Source of the DNA: CAZJYI01 sp964550025
GTDB taxonomy: Bacteria > Verrucomicrobiota > Kiritimatiellia > UBA8416 > CAYOBW01
DNA: 64,000 nt
Direction of reading: 5' to 3'
Assembly: GCA_964550025.1 (NCBI GenBank)
Contig: CAZJYI010000021.1
Coordinates: 37,246-101,245, forward strand
Shown here: positions 33,243 through 41,658 of the stretch, one piece after another
How positions within the stretch are numbered: position 1 is the stretch's first letter
Layout: every line of letters begins with the position of its first letter
Position numbers and translations under genes: made by a program
The notes under the pieces: model-generated
The model's input: the letters and a program-made list of their open reading frames with translations, nothing else
Database searches by the model: none
What the model was told of the DNA's origin: nothing

Positions 33243-33335
33243 GGGGAGGGTGATGGGTGACCGGTGATCAGTCATCAGTGACCAGTGACCAGTCATCAGT
33301 GATCGGTGATCGGTGATCGGTGAACGGTGAACGGT
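33243..33335. repeat. GATCACTGAT-type intergenic array (copy 3, inverted)
   Basis: Repeated GTGATCAGTCATCAGTGACC and GTGATCGGTGATCGGTGAAC units fill the gap between the FGE gene and the TauE gene. They are the reverse complement of the arrays at 7308 and 14833. Confidence 0.8.
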
Positions 33336-33345
33336 TGCCGGTGGG

Positions 33346-34128
33346 ATGCCTATGACCATGACCATGATACAGATTGCAGGCCCTCCGTTGGTCTTGTTCG
33401 TGGCCGGTATGCTGCAAAGCGCCGTGGGGTTCGGCTTCGCGCTCCTCGCGACACCCTTGCTGGTGTGGCTGGGCGTGCCCCTGCCGATGGCGGTGTCGAT
33501 TGTCGCCGGGGCCGTCGTGGTCCAGTCGGGCGTCAGCGCACACCATTTGCGGCACGAGATTCCGTGGCGTGCCGTTCTCGTTTGCACCGCCGTGCGGATT
33601 CCGGCCACGTTCGCGGGGGTGTTCGTCCTGGTATGGCTGTCCGGCCTTTCTATCACTGCCGTCAAGTTTGCCGTGGGCGGTGGCCTGCTGCTCGCACTCG
33701 CCCTGCTGTGGGGGTGCCGTGTTGCGCCGCGGGAACGGATTCATCCGGCGTGGGGCGGGGCGGCTTTCCTGGCGAGCGGATTCGTGGCGGGGGTCTGTGG
33801 GATGGGCGGACCGCCCCTGGTGCTGTGGGTCATGGCGCACGACTGGTCGAGCGAAAAGACGCGGGCCTTTCTGTTTGCCGCATACCTCCTGGGCTGTCCC
33901 GTCTACGTCGGCCTTCTTGCCTGGAAGTTCGGCGCCCTTGCCCTGCGGGGGGCCGGACTGGGCGTTTTGCTCGGTGCCGTCGTCTGGTTTGGCGCGTTGC
34001 TGGGCTTGGCCGTCGGCCGTCGGCTCCCCAAGTCCCGCCTGCGTCCCGTGGCCTATGTCCTCCTCACGGTCATCGCCCTGACTTCCATGCTGCCGCAGGT
34101 GCTGGCGTGGCTTGGGGCGGCGCGGTAG
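33346..34128 (+). CDS. TauE/SafE family permease (second copy)
   Basis: A 260-residue integral membrane protein with about eight hydrophobic segments. The half-repeat motifs are GMLQSAVGFGFALLATPLLVW and FVAGVCGMGGPPLVLWVMAHDW. The latter is the usual GMGGPP form, which the other window member (9296-10120) lacks. It probably moves a small anion such as sulfite or an organic acid. Two Met codons lie close together at 33346 and 33352; the second has a better-placed GGTGGGA. No functional partner is adjacent. Confidence 0.87.
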   Translation: MPMTMTMIQIAGPPLVLFVAGMLQSAVGFGFALLATPLLVWLGVPLPMAVSIVAGAVVVQSGVSAHHLRHEIPWRAVLVCTAVRIPATFAGVFVLVWLSGLSITAVKFAVGGGLLLALALLWGCRVAPRERIHPAWGGAAFLASGFVAGVCGMGGPPLVLWVMAHDWSSEKTRAFLFAAYLLGCPVYVGLLAWKFGALALRGAGLGVLLGAVVWFGALLGLAVGRRLPKSRLRPVAYVLLTVIALTSMLPQVLAWLGAAR

Positions 34129-34152
34129 CTGGAACCCGGGGGAGAATGCAGA

Positions 34153-34539
34153 CTACCAGTGCGTCTCGACGTCGTATCGACGGATCCAGCGGTCGGCTGT
34201 GAGTAACGTCATCTCCTCGAGCTGGGCCTGGGCGACCAACATGCGGTCGAACGGGTCGCGATGATGAAGCGGCAAACGCCGGACATGCATGGCGTGGCTC
34301 AACCCGATAGGAATGACACGGATGGCATTGCGGCCAAGTTGGGCAGGAAGGAACCGATCCAGGTCTTCCGACAGGCTCAACTTTCCGATCCGGATCTTGA
34401 TCGCCATTTCCCAGGCTGACGCCGTGCTCAGGAACGCGTCGTTCGCGGAATCGGCGAGCACTTCGCGGGCCGGCTGCGAGAGCTTGTCCGAGTCGCCTAT
34501 CCACCAGAGGAAGACATGCGTGTCGAGAAGAAGCCTCAT
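34153..34539 (-). CDS. PIN-domain toxin (VapC-type) of a toxin-antitoxin pair
   Basis: A 128-residue PIN nuclease. The acidic metal site is complete: Asp6 (LLLDTHVFLWW), Glu44 (SAWEMAIK), Asp95 and Asp98 (HHRDPFDRML) and Asp116 (LLTADRWI). The WEMAIK and HRDPFDRML variants define the subfamily that pairs with Phd/YefM antitoxins. VapC toxins cleave tRNA or rRNA when freed. The gene overlaps its antitoxin by 4 bases (ATGA). The RNA target is unknown. Confidence 0.92.
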   Translation of the reverse strand: MRLLLDTHVFLWWIGDSDKLSQPAREVLADSANDAFLSTASAWEMAIKIRIGKLSLSEDLDRFLPAQLGRNAIRVIPIGLSHAMHVRRLPLHHRDPFDRMLVAQAQLEEMTLLTADRWIRRYDVETHW

Positions 34540-34775
34540 CGTTCCCACTCTTCGATTTCGCTCTCAGGCAACGGTGCTTCGAAATCGTCTGCCATGCTGA
34601 ACTGCCCCTTGGCCGTGCCCGGCGTTCGTCCGGTGGGATGCAGTTGGGCATATGGGACCAGACAAACAAGGGGCTTGCCGGCCTTCGCGATGATAACCTC
34701 GTCTCCCTGCAAAGCTCGGTCAATGAGCTTCGAAAAGTGAGTCTTGGCCGCATAAATGTTCTCTGTAATCGTCAC
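34536..34775 (-). CDS. Phd/YefM-type antitoxin
   Basis: 79 residues. The N-terminal half is the Phd/YefM DNA-binding fold (NIYAAKTHFSKLIDRALQGDEVIIAKAGKPLVCLVP). The C-terminal acidic tail (DDFEAPLPESEIEEWE) is the usual toxin-neutralising region. It is first in the two-gene operon, as expected for autoregulated toxin-antitoxin modules. A short direct or inverted sequence near 34800-34825 (CTAGACTAGGTCAGATAGTC) upstream could be an operator, but this is only suggestive. Confidence 0.92.
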   Translation of the reverse strand: MTITENIYAAKTHFSKLIDRALQGDEVIIAKAGKPLVCLVPYAQLHPTGRTPGTAKGQFSMADDFEAPLPESEIEEWER

Positions 34776-34839
34776 GGCACCTCCCTGTCGTCATAAGGCC
34801 ATGCTAGACTAGGTCAGATAGTCAAGTCAAGAGCAATCG

Positions 34840-35766
34840 TCACCTCCCGATTCCCTTTTTCATACCCACGTACTGATCGTACACCATGCGCGAAGCGCGG
34901 CTGATGACCTCGTCCGCCTCCTCCCTTGTACTCCCCGTGCTCATGACGCAGAGAATGTAGGCGCCGCGGGGATGGTGGACGATGCCGCAATCGTGAAAAT
35001 CCCCGACCTGGGCATTGTATCCTACCATGTGGGCGACTTCCGTCCCGGCGGGAAGGCCTTTCGGGAGCTGGCTGTCGAAGGTGATGCGCTTCATGGCGTC
35101 CAGAACGAAACGGCTCAGGGGGGCGGGCAGGCATCTGGCTTCGTGCAGGGAGCGCAGCAGGCTTGCGAAATGCCGTGGTGAGACTTTTGGGAGGTGGTTG
35201 AGGGGTTGGCCCGGCGCTGCGCGCGGCATGCCGGTGGCGCCGAGCGTCTCCTGGAATTCCCGGGCTCTGAAGAGCCGGCCCAATGCGGCAGAAGCCCTGT
35301 TGTCGGAGAGCACGATCATGCGCCGCAGCAGTTCTCGCACGGCTATCCTGCCGCCGGCGACGTCGCTGCTTTCGATCGTCGTATGGGCCCGCAGCTCATC
35401 GGGTTTCCAGGTGTACATTCCATCCAGCGGAAAATCCCCCTTCGCGACCCTCCGCAGTACCGTGACAGCCACGGGTATCTTGAGCAGGCTCCATGCATCG
35501 AAGACCGCATCCGCATCAATCTCGATCGAATCGCCGGACGACAGGTCCTCGGCATAGACACTGAAGCGCCCCACCACGTTGGTCGTGAGTAACTCGACGA
35601 GCGCCGGTCGTAGCTGCGGGGAAAACGCCGCTGGTGCTGCCGCGTCTGTGTCGGCACGGGAGACGTGGTGCGCCGAAAGGACAAGCAGTAGCGCAAGCAG
35701 GACGGGCAACTGTGAAACGCACTCCGTAGTTGGACTCCGTCCGAAAAGGCCACGAGATTCTGACAT
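34840..35766 (-). CDS. exported class A beta-lactamase-fold serine hydrolase
   Basis: 308 residues with a signal peptide (about 12-38). The penicillin-recognising fold shows the SxxK motif Ser93-Leu-Leu-Lys96 and the SDN motif 154-156 (VLSDNRASAALG). Two other class A hallmarks are changed. The Glu-x-x-Leu-Asn omega-loop motif is replaced by APGQPLNHLP, with no acidic residue. The KTG strand reads HMVGYNAQ. Classical beta-lactamase activity is therefore doubtful; a peptidase or esterase-like role is possible. The start at 35766 gives a typical signal. The frame upstream is open but not protein-like. No resistance regulator is adjacent. Confidence 0.8.
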   Translation of the reverse strand: MSESRGLFGRSPTTECVSQLPVLLALLLVLSAHHVSRADTDAAAPAAFSPQLRPALVELLTTNVVGRFSVYAEDLSSGDSIEIDADAVFDAWSLLKIPVAVTVLRRVAKGDFPLDGMYTWKPDELRAHTTIESSDVAGGRIAVRELLRRMIVLSDNRASAALGRLFRAREFQETLGATGMPRAAPGQPLNHLPKVSPRHFASLLRSLHEARCLPAPLSRFVLDAMKRITFDSQLPKGLPAGTEVAHMVGYNAQVGDFHDCGIVHHPRGAYILCVMSTGSTREEADEVISRASRMVYDQYVGMKKGIGR

Positions 35767-36151
35767 CCCCCGTAGGACGGTGCTCCCGCGCCGTCTTCGT
35801 GGCAGGGCGAGGAGGCAGGGAAGAGAGAGTTGTGGCACTTCATCCCGTTTCTCTCTCTGTTTCTGCCGCCGTGCTGCCTGCGTGGACGGCGCAGAGCACC
35901 GTCCTACCTTGCGTTCGCACTCACAGCCACGTTTCGGGCGGGGTCTGGCTGGGAGTGTGCGCGTCACCACTTTCGTTTCTCCCTTCCCGTTCACACGCTC
36001 CCCCCCTCACACTCTCTCTTGCGGGGACGCCCTCATCCGCCTTCGTCGGGAGGCTACGGCGGGACAGGCGGGCGCACTACGAACCGAGAATGCCCACTAC
36101 CGCCACGCTTGGCGCTCCGTACCGGCCTTCGAATCTGTTACATGGCTAGAA
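35767..36151. other. 385-base intergenic region with a 22-23 bp inverted repeat
   Basis: An inverted pair GTAGGACGGTGCTC... (35772-35794) and ...GAGCACCGTCCTAC (35886-35907) encloses about 90 bases and pairs at nearly all positions. The rest is C/T-rich with no convincing promoter or coding region. Confidence 0.6.
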
Positions 36152-37933
36152 CTAGAAGTGGCAGATGCACGAGACATAGCCCTGATGCTCGGTGACGTCG
36201 GACGACAGCCCGTCCTGGTCAGGGACCAGGCTTTCCAGGGCGTCTTCCGCGTGCGTGACCAGGTAGGCTACGTCGATGATGACGCGCGAAGGCCCTTTTC
36301 CGATTGAGATCCCGCTCCCCAGGCTGGCCCCCCAGTACTGGTCCGGCCGGTCGGCCGCCGGCCGCTGTTCCCACGAAAGCCCTGCCCGAACGGGAATCTC
36401 GGTGTGGGTCAGTATCCACAGGTACTCCATACCCAGCCGGACGGACCAGCAGTCGTCAACGCTGCTCTCTCCCATCCTGGATCCGTCCAGGGGGCTCAGC
36501 TTGTCCTCCCCCTCGGCCTGGAACGAGAAGTCCGACCAGAGCGTTTCGCTGATGTCGACGGTCGTGTACAGTCGATCGTTCCACCGCCAGACGGCGCCAA
36601 TCGCCCAGTAGAGCGGGAACTCGAACTCGATGTCCTTTGAAACGGTTGAACGCGACTCGGTGACGTCAAGTACCCGCGAGCCGGTTGCATCGTAGCTGGT
36701 CACGGTGTTGTGCGTTGTCTTTGTCTGGTCGGCCTCCGCCGTCCACGGAAGGTCCAGCCCGAAGCCGAGGCTGAGGTGGCGGGACACCGTCCACAGTCCT
36801 CCCAGCGTGGCGTTCATGCCGGAGAATCCGTCGTACTCGTTCCACTCTTCGTAGACCCCGTCGTAGCTGACGGTGCCGCCCGCGCGGCGCGACGTCGTTT
36901 CGGTATAGGGTGAAATCGTGCCGGAGCCCGATATCGGAATGTCGTACGATGTGCCGGCGCTGCCTCCGCCCGTTACATGGACGACGCCGTCGTAGGCATA
37001 CGTGCCGCTGGTCGTACGCGTGTCGCTCAGCAGAATGCTGTTCATGGAGGTCCCGCTATAGCGCGTCGAGGTGTAGGAGCGTACGCGTCCCCCCGTGAAC
37101 GGGTTGTCGCGGTAGAGGTTGACGGCGGCACCGAAGGAGACCCCTGGGGTGATTTCAACCGCGAGGGCGGGGGTGATGGCGTCGATGCCGCCCTCCTGCT
37201 CGAACGCGATGTCCGTGACCGTATCCGATGCCAGGATCTCTTTCATCGAGCTGTTGATTCGGGTTGTCAGGTCACTCGTCACGTCGACGCGTATGGAACT
37301 GTCGTCGATGGCGGTGCCGGGTTGCTCGTGGCGAACCGTCACAACGTCGCGATACGTTCCCTCGGATCTCGAATAGCGGGTGGACGGATCGGTGTCGGTT
37401 GTTTTGGCCGTGAAACGCTGAGTGAAGTCATAGGCTTCCTGGTAATTAGCCGAGAAGACAAAATTGCGCCTGGCAAAACGGAAGGGGTAGACCGCGCTGA
37501 CGTAGTTGAGTGCATGGCTGCTGAACGTGTCTGTTCCGACCGCGTACGTGAGATCGTCCGAATGGTGGCGTTGCGTTTCGTGCGAGAACCGGTAGACGGC
37601 GGATGCCTCCGGGCGTTCAAGCTGGATGAGGCCTGCCGGGTTCCACGACGCCGCTGTTGCGTCGTCGGCTACGGCCGTGAAGGCGCCCGAAAACCCCAGG
37701 GCCCGCGCCCCCGAGCCCGTGGGGAGCGGTGCGGAGAAGATCGTGGGTGGCCGAAAGCCCGGTATGCCGGGATCCGCCGAGGACACCAGGCTGCCGCCCG
37801 GCCCGACGTGACTGATGTCGACTTCAACCATTCCGCCGGGGGTTCCTATCGAGATGCTGTGTGCGAAACAGTGGCCCGCGGACAAGGCAACCAAAGAGAG
37901 AGCTCGCAGTGCTCCTGGCGCGATGTTGTTCAT
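36152..37933 (-). CDS. FadL/OmpP1-type outer-membrane beta-barrel protein
   Basis: 593 residues from ATG 37933 with a signal peptide (about 1-24). The N-terminal plug region has the family motif SGAFTAVADDATAASWNPAGL (about 80-100). The rest alternates polar and aromatic residues as barrel strands, ending in a C-terminal Phe (CICHF), as expected for BAM recognition. FadL relatives pass hydrophobic compounds through the outer membrane. The ligand is unknown. It is divergent from the ECF sigma gene. The GGGAATA-N16-CGACT motif at 38011-38038 lies 78 bases upstream of its start, suggesting control by that sigma factor. Confidence 0.8.
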   Translation of the reverse strand: MNNIAPGALRALSLVALSAGHCFAHSISIGTPGGMVEVDISHVGPGGSLVSSADPGIPGFRPPTIFSAPLPTGSGARALGFSGAFTAVADDATAASWNPAGLIQLERPEASAVYRFSHETQRHHSDDLTYAVGTDTFSSHALNYVSAVYPFRFARRNFVFSANYQEAYDFTQRFTAKTTDTDPSTRYSRSEGTYRDVVTVRHEQPGTAIDDSSIRVDVTSDLTTRINSSMKEILASDTVTDIAFEQEGGIDAITPALAVEITPGVSFGAAVNLYRDNPFTGGRVRSYTSTRYSGTSMNSILLSDTRTTSGTYAYDGVVHVTGGGSAGTSYDIPISGSGTISPYTETTSRRAGGTVSYDGVYEEWNEYDGFSGMNATLGGLWTVSRHLSLGFGLDLPWTAEADQTKTTHNTVTSYDATGSRVLDVTESRSTVSKDIEFEFPLYWAIGAVWRWNDRLYTTVDISETLWSDFSFQAEGEDKLSPLDGSRMGESSVDDCWSVRLGMEYLWILTHTEIPVRAGLSWEQRPAADRPDQYWGASLGSGISIGKGPSRVIIDVAYLVTHAEDALESLVPDQDGLSSDVTEHQGYVSCICHF

Positions 37934-38010
37934 GACCTCAATCCCCTTGCCGTGTTGTCGGGGCAGGCATCTGCCTCGGCGAGTCACCTTTTATCCTAAC
38001 CACTACACTC

Positions 38011-38038
38011 AGTCGAAAAAAAGGCCTTTTTTATTCCC
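38011..38038 (-). promoter_or_regulatory. putative ECF promoter of the FadL-like gene
   Basis: On the minus strand GGGAATA is followed by a 16-base spacer and CGACTG. The spacer is a palindromic A-tract/GGCC/T-tract. The layout is identical to the motif before the anti-sigma operon. Confidence 0.6.
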
Positions 38039-38118
38039 CGTAGATTGATATTGTGAATCAGGGAGCCTGGCGGGGGAGTGCGTGAGGCTCTCCCCCAGAC
38101 ACGTCTCTTTGCAGAACA

Positions 38119-38751
38119 ATGGCAATTTCACGGAAGAATGGCGGGGTGGTTTCACCGGAAGACGAAACCGCTCTGCAGGCGATCCGTTCGGGCGACCAGT
38201 CCGCGTGGGACGGTCTGCTGGAGCGGCATGACAAGACCATTCGCTGTGTAGTCGCGTGGCCCAAGTGGTCCTTCGCGCCCCACGTGCAGGACGAACTGGC
38301 CCAGCGCATCAGGTCCGAGCTCGTGCAGGCCGCCCCACGTGTGCGGGACACCGCCCGTCTTTCCGCCTTTATTAAGCGCATCTGCGTTCGGCGTTGCATC
38401 GATTGCCTTCGTCGCCAGATCAAGGATCGCGAGCGCCATGTCCCGATCGAGCGGGCCGGCCCGGAGGGAGAGTCGCGCACGCTGCAGCTCGTGGCCGGGG
38501 AGGAATTCAATCCGATTGCCGCGATTATGGACGCAGAGCGCGCCGGCGGCCTCGCGCGAGCCCTCGAGGCCGTCGGTGAAACCTGCAACGACGCCGTCCG
38601 CATGTTCTACCTGGAAGGCCTTTCGTACAAGGAAATCGCCGAAAGGCTGGGAGTCAAAGTCAACACGGTTGGTGCACGACTTGCAAAATGCCTTGCGAAG
38701 CTCCGCAAGCTCCTGGAGACGGACCCGCTGTTCAGAGACGCGCTCACTTGA
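38119..38751 (+). CDS. ECF-type RNA polymerase sigma factor
   Basis: A 210-residue ECF sigma factor. Sigma2 covers about 20-95, with SAFIKRICVRRCIDCLRRQ at its end. Sigma4 covers about 145-200, with the helix-turn-helix EGLSYKEIAERLGVKVNTVGARLAKCLAKLRKLL. The linker is long and Glu-rich, as in PVC-group ECF factors. It is followed after 127 bases by the anti-sigma gene. The proposed promoter of that operon lies in the intervening gap, so the sigma factor could amplify expression of its own regulator. Four copies of GGGAAKA-N16-CGACT in the window are candidate targets. Its own promoter was not recognised. Confidence 0.9.
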   Translation: MAISRKNGGVVSPEDETALQAIRSGDQSAWDGLLERHDKTIRCVVAWPKWSFAPHVQDELAQRIRSELVQAAPRVRDTARLSAFIKRICVRRCIDCLRRQIKDRERHVPIERAGPEGESRTLQLVAGEEFNPIAAIMDAERAGGLARALEAVGETCNDAVRMFYLEGLSYKEIAERLGVKVNTVGARLAKCLAKLRKLLETDPLFRDALT

Positions 38752-38792
38752 GCGTGACACCGTTCGCAGCAGAAAAAATAGCTCCTTTTTTT

Positions 38793-38820
38793 GGGAATAT
38801 ACGAGCTCCGCGCTGCGACT
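38793..38820 (+). promoter_or_regulatory. putative ECF promoter of the anti-sigma/kinase operon
   Basis: GGGAATA, a 16-base spacer and CGACTG lie 58 bases before the anti-sigma start. A T-tract (CCTTTTTTT) directly precedes the -35-like element. It matches the motif before the FadL-like gene in both boxes and in spacing. Confidence 0.6.
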
Positions 38821-38878
38821 GTGTTGCTGGGACGGGAAAGACACATGGATGCCCGTAGGATGAACAGGAGTGACCACA

Positions 38879-39613
38879 ATGCTGACTGACGCGCAATGCC
38901 AGGAGCTCTGGGCCTATGTTCACGGTCAGTTGACCGAAGATGAACGGCAGGCACTGGAAGCAAGAATGCGCCGGGAACCGGATATCGAGCAGGAGTTGCT
39001 GCGCGTACGGCAGCTCGACGGGATCCTGCGCGACCACCTCGCCGATGCGGTTGCCGGGCAAGCGGCTCTCGAAGACCGCATACTCGAAGCCATTGAATCC
39101 GATAGCATGCGGAAGGAAGAACAGCCCTGGTGGCGACGCCATGGCTTCACCAGCTTGCTGGCGGCCGCGGCGCTGCTGTCGGTTCTCGTCGGCGCGCCCT
39201 TCTACTTCCGGGGGCCCGTCGAATGGGAGCCCGTGCAATTCAAACCCTTGGAATACCGCGGCGATACCCCGGCAACCCAGCGGAGCCAGTACACGCGTGC
39301 GGATGCGGATGCCTGCTTCCAGGCGTTCGAGGACGCACTGATCCGCGCCATGGCCGAGGCCGGGTCGGCGCAGTTCGTCCCCAGGCCCGTGATCACGTTC
39401 AGTGTTCGCGAACTGGCGCGGGCTCGGCTGACGATTGAGGTGGAGGCGCGCGCCGGGCGTGATGGCACGCCCGTTCTGAGCAGGCGTGAGGTCGGGTCGG
39501 TCGAGGAGTTCGAGGCCTGTGCCGCCCTGCTGGCCACCGAGGTGGCCGATGGGATCGCCGCGCAAGAGGCCGTGCGGGAACGCAACGAGCAGGAAAGCGA
39601 AGGGACGCGGTGA
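38879..39613 (+). CDS. membrane-anchored anti-sigma factor-like protein
   Basis: 244 residues from ATG 38879 (AGGAG 8 bases upstream). The N-terminal cytoplasmic helical domain (1-75: CQELWAYVHGQLTEDERQALEARM) has the usual anti-sigma cap pattern. It lacks the zinc-binding HxxxCxxC of the ZAS class. One membrane segment (about 90-110) and a 130-residue extracytoplasmic domain follow. Its place directly after an ECF factor gene supports the role. Its stop overlaps the start of the lipoprotein gene by 4 bases, tying surface sensing to the downstream genes. The external signal is unknown. Confidence 0.78.
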   Translation: MLTDAQCQELWAYVHGQLTEDERQALEARMRREPDIEQELLRVRQLDGILRDHLADAVAGQAALEDRILEAIESDSMRKEEQPWWRRHGFTSLLAAAALLSVLVGAPFYFRGPVEWEPVQFKPLEYRGDTPATQRSQYTRADADACFQAFEDALIRAMAEAGSAQFVPRPVITFSVRELARARLTIEVEARAGRDGTPVLSRREVGSVEEFEACAALLATEVADGIAAQEAVRERNEQESEGTR

Positions 39614-41658
39614 TGACTAGCCCGCGAGTTAAACGTGGCTGTGTCGGCGCGGTGGCCGCATTGGCGGCGGCCGTGACGTTTTTCGGCGGATGTGCGGCGC
39701 CCCTCCAGCCGGGAGAGCTGCGCCACCACAATTGGTGGAACTACTACGAGCGCGGGCTGCACTTCCTCGGGCAGGGCGATGTGGAAGGCGCCCTGGCCGA
39801 TTTCGAGCGTGCCCTGGGGGTGCGGCCGGGAGCGCGGTTTGGGTCCGACGAAGACCGGTGGCGCGCCAGGACGTACGGTATGCACTTCGTGGAAGGCTAT
39901 TTCCCGAACCGGGAACTGGGGGTTTGCCTCTTTCGGCAGGAGCGCATCGACGAAGCCGTCAAGTATCTCGAAGTCTCAATGAAGCAGGCTCCGTCGGGTC
40001 GCGCCAAGCACTTCCTGAACGAAGCCCGACGGCGCCTGCTGGATCGCGAAGCCGTCGCTCCGCCGACAGTCGAGCTCGCCCCGGGACGGGCGGTGCGCTG
40101 GACCCGTGAACGCATGCGGAGGATCGAAGGGACGGCGCGCGGCGCGGCGCGCATACACGCTCTGACCGTCAACGGCCGGCGGGAGTTCATCGAGCTCGCA
40201 ACGGAGTCCCTCGCCTTTGACACGAACGTTCGCCTGGCCGAGGGGACGAACGCCGTCGAGATTGTGGCGACGGACCTTCTGGGGCGGCAGGCCCGCCGAA
40301 TCGTCACCTGGATCGCCGATTGGCGCCCGCCGGCTCTTGTTCTGCGTCCCATGGTGGAAGAGGGCGGGGAGAAGGTCCTGCGCGGCGTCTGCTACGACGA
40401 TTTTGGCTTGGCCGGTGTCAGTATTGACGGTGTTGGTGTATACCGCGCGGATTCCGGCGAGCGGTGTTGCCGGCGGGAGGTCGAGATCCCCCTGCCGCCC
40501 GGGGGAATGGCCGTTGTGAAGGTCGAGGATCTGGCGGGGAACTCGGCGCAGATTCCCGTGTCTGCCGCGGAATTGGCCGCCCTGGACGTCTCGGAGCGAG
40601 TCGTTGACGTGGCTGCGTTGCAGGTGCGCGGCGCACTTGCCGACGGCGCCGTGCTGCCGGTTGCGGCGGCCGCGACGGCCGCGGACCGCATGCGTCCCAG
40701 CCTGCGAATGTCCGCCTCCCGGGCGCTGATCGAGGTATTTCGCGAGGAGTTCTTCCTGGATGGGGAAGCCAGCGATGGCGGCGGACTGGCGAGCGTCACC
40801 ATCAATGGCGAGGAGCAGCTTCGCGAACCGGGAGCGCAGGCCAGGCGGGCCTATTTTGCGCGGCGAGTCGAACTGGATGAAGGCACAAACCAGTTTGAAA
40901 TCGCGGCTTCCGACCTGGCGGGGAACGTCAAGAAGAAGACGCTGACAGTCGTTCGCCGCCGCCCCGAGCATCTCGATTCCGTGCACCGCCTGACCGTTGG
41001 CATTCCCCCTTTGCGTGCCGTGGCCGAAGACGGGATGGGGGATATTGTGAAACGGACTCTCGAGGGCGAACTGCTGCGGGAGCCCGTACGTTTTCACCTC
41101 CTCGAGCGGGACGAAGGATGGGAGTACATCCTGAGGGAGCAGCAATTGAGCCTGTCCGATCTTGCCGACCGCAAGGCGGCGCTCAAGATCGGCAAGATGC
41201 TTCCCGCGGAACTGCTGCTGATGGGAGCGTTGATGCCGCACGAGAAAGGCGTGACCGTTCGCATGGAAGTCATCGAGACCGCTTCCGCGCGGCCGCTGGT
41301 TGCGGAAGACGTGTACTGCGAAGATCTGTTTCGCGACATGGAGTACCAGCTCTCCGGATTGATGATGAAAATCGAGAGGCATTTCCCTCTCGTATCGGGG
41401 AAGATCGTCGACTGCGCTCCGGGGAATGTTGCCATCAACGTCGGCTACGAGCAGGGCGTGCGTGCCGGAACCCGGTTTGTGGTAGTGAAGCCGGGGAAGG
41501 CGGACGCGCCCCTCGCCAGCGGCGCGGTGTGCCGGACCGGGGATGATGTCGTCGAGCTGAATGTGGTCACCGTGAGCAGGAGGACAGGACAGGCCCGTGT
41601 CTTGCCGAAGCACGGCGCGGGGGCCGTCAAGAGCGGGGACATGATCTATGCCAGATGA
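39610..41658 (+). CDS. TPR/CsgG-like envelope lipoprotein
   Basis: 682 residues. The signal peptide ends in a lipobox (FFGG-Cys28). A TPR-like repeat region (about 42-145: YYERGLHFLGQGDVEGALADFERALGV) is followed by two beta-sandwich-like, probably Ig-like, segments. In these, ...VNGR...EGTNAVEIVATDLLG (about 187-226) and ...INGEEQ...DEGTNQFEIAASDLAGNVKK (about 398-443) are clearly repeats of each other. A CsgG-like alpha/beta domain (about 460-590) follows, then a C-terminal domain (about 595-682) with VSGKIVDCAPGNVAINVGYEQGVRAG. The CsgG-like part is paralogous to the end of the next protein. It overlaps its neighbours by 4 and 11 bases. It is likely an outer-membrane or periplasmic assembly or sensing component. 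Confidence 0.8.
   Translation: MMTSPRVKRGCVGAVAALAAAVTFFGGCAAPLQPGELRHHNWWNYYERGLHFLGQGDVEGALADFERALGVRPGARFGSDEDRWRARTYGMHFVEGYFPNRELGVCLFRQERIDEAVKYLEVSMKQAPSGRAKHFLNEARRRLLDREAVAPPTVELAPGRAVRWTRERMRRIEGTARGAARIHALTVNGRREFIELATESLAFDTNVRLAEGTNAVEIVATDLLGRQARRIVTWIADWRPPALVLRPMVEEGGEKVLRGVCYDDFGLAGVSIDGVGVYRADSGERCCRREVEIPLPPGGMAVVKVEDLAGNSAQIPVSAAELAALDVSERVVDVAALQVRGALADGAVLPVAAAATAADRMRPSLRMSASRALIEVFREEFFLDGEASDGGGLASVTINGEEQLREPGAQARRAYFARRVELDEGTNQFEIAASDLAGNVKKKTLTVVRRRPEHLDSVHRLTVGIPPLRAVAEDGMGDIVKRTLEGELLREPVRFHLLERDEGWEYILREQQLSLSDLADRKAALKIGKMLPAELLLMGALMPHEKGVTVRMEVIETASARPLVAEDVYCEDLFRDMEYQLSGLMMKIERHFPLVSGKIVDCAPGNVAINVGYEQGVRAGTRFVVVKPGKADAPLASGAVCRTGDDVVELNVVTVSRRTGQARVLPKHGAGAVKSGDMIYAR

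Noticed and set aside
31905..33665. 586-codon minus-strand frame
   Set aside because: It is antisense to the FGE-fold protein and runs through the GATCAGTGAT array, giving simple repeated peptides.
38016..38032. A-tract/GGCC/T-tract palindrome read as a bidirectional terminator
   Set aside because: It lies between two divergent genes, where no transcript should end, and it forms the spacer of the proposed ECF promoter of the FadL-like gene.
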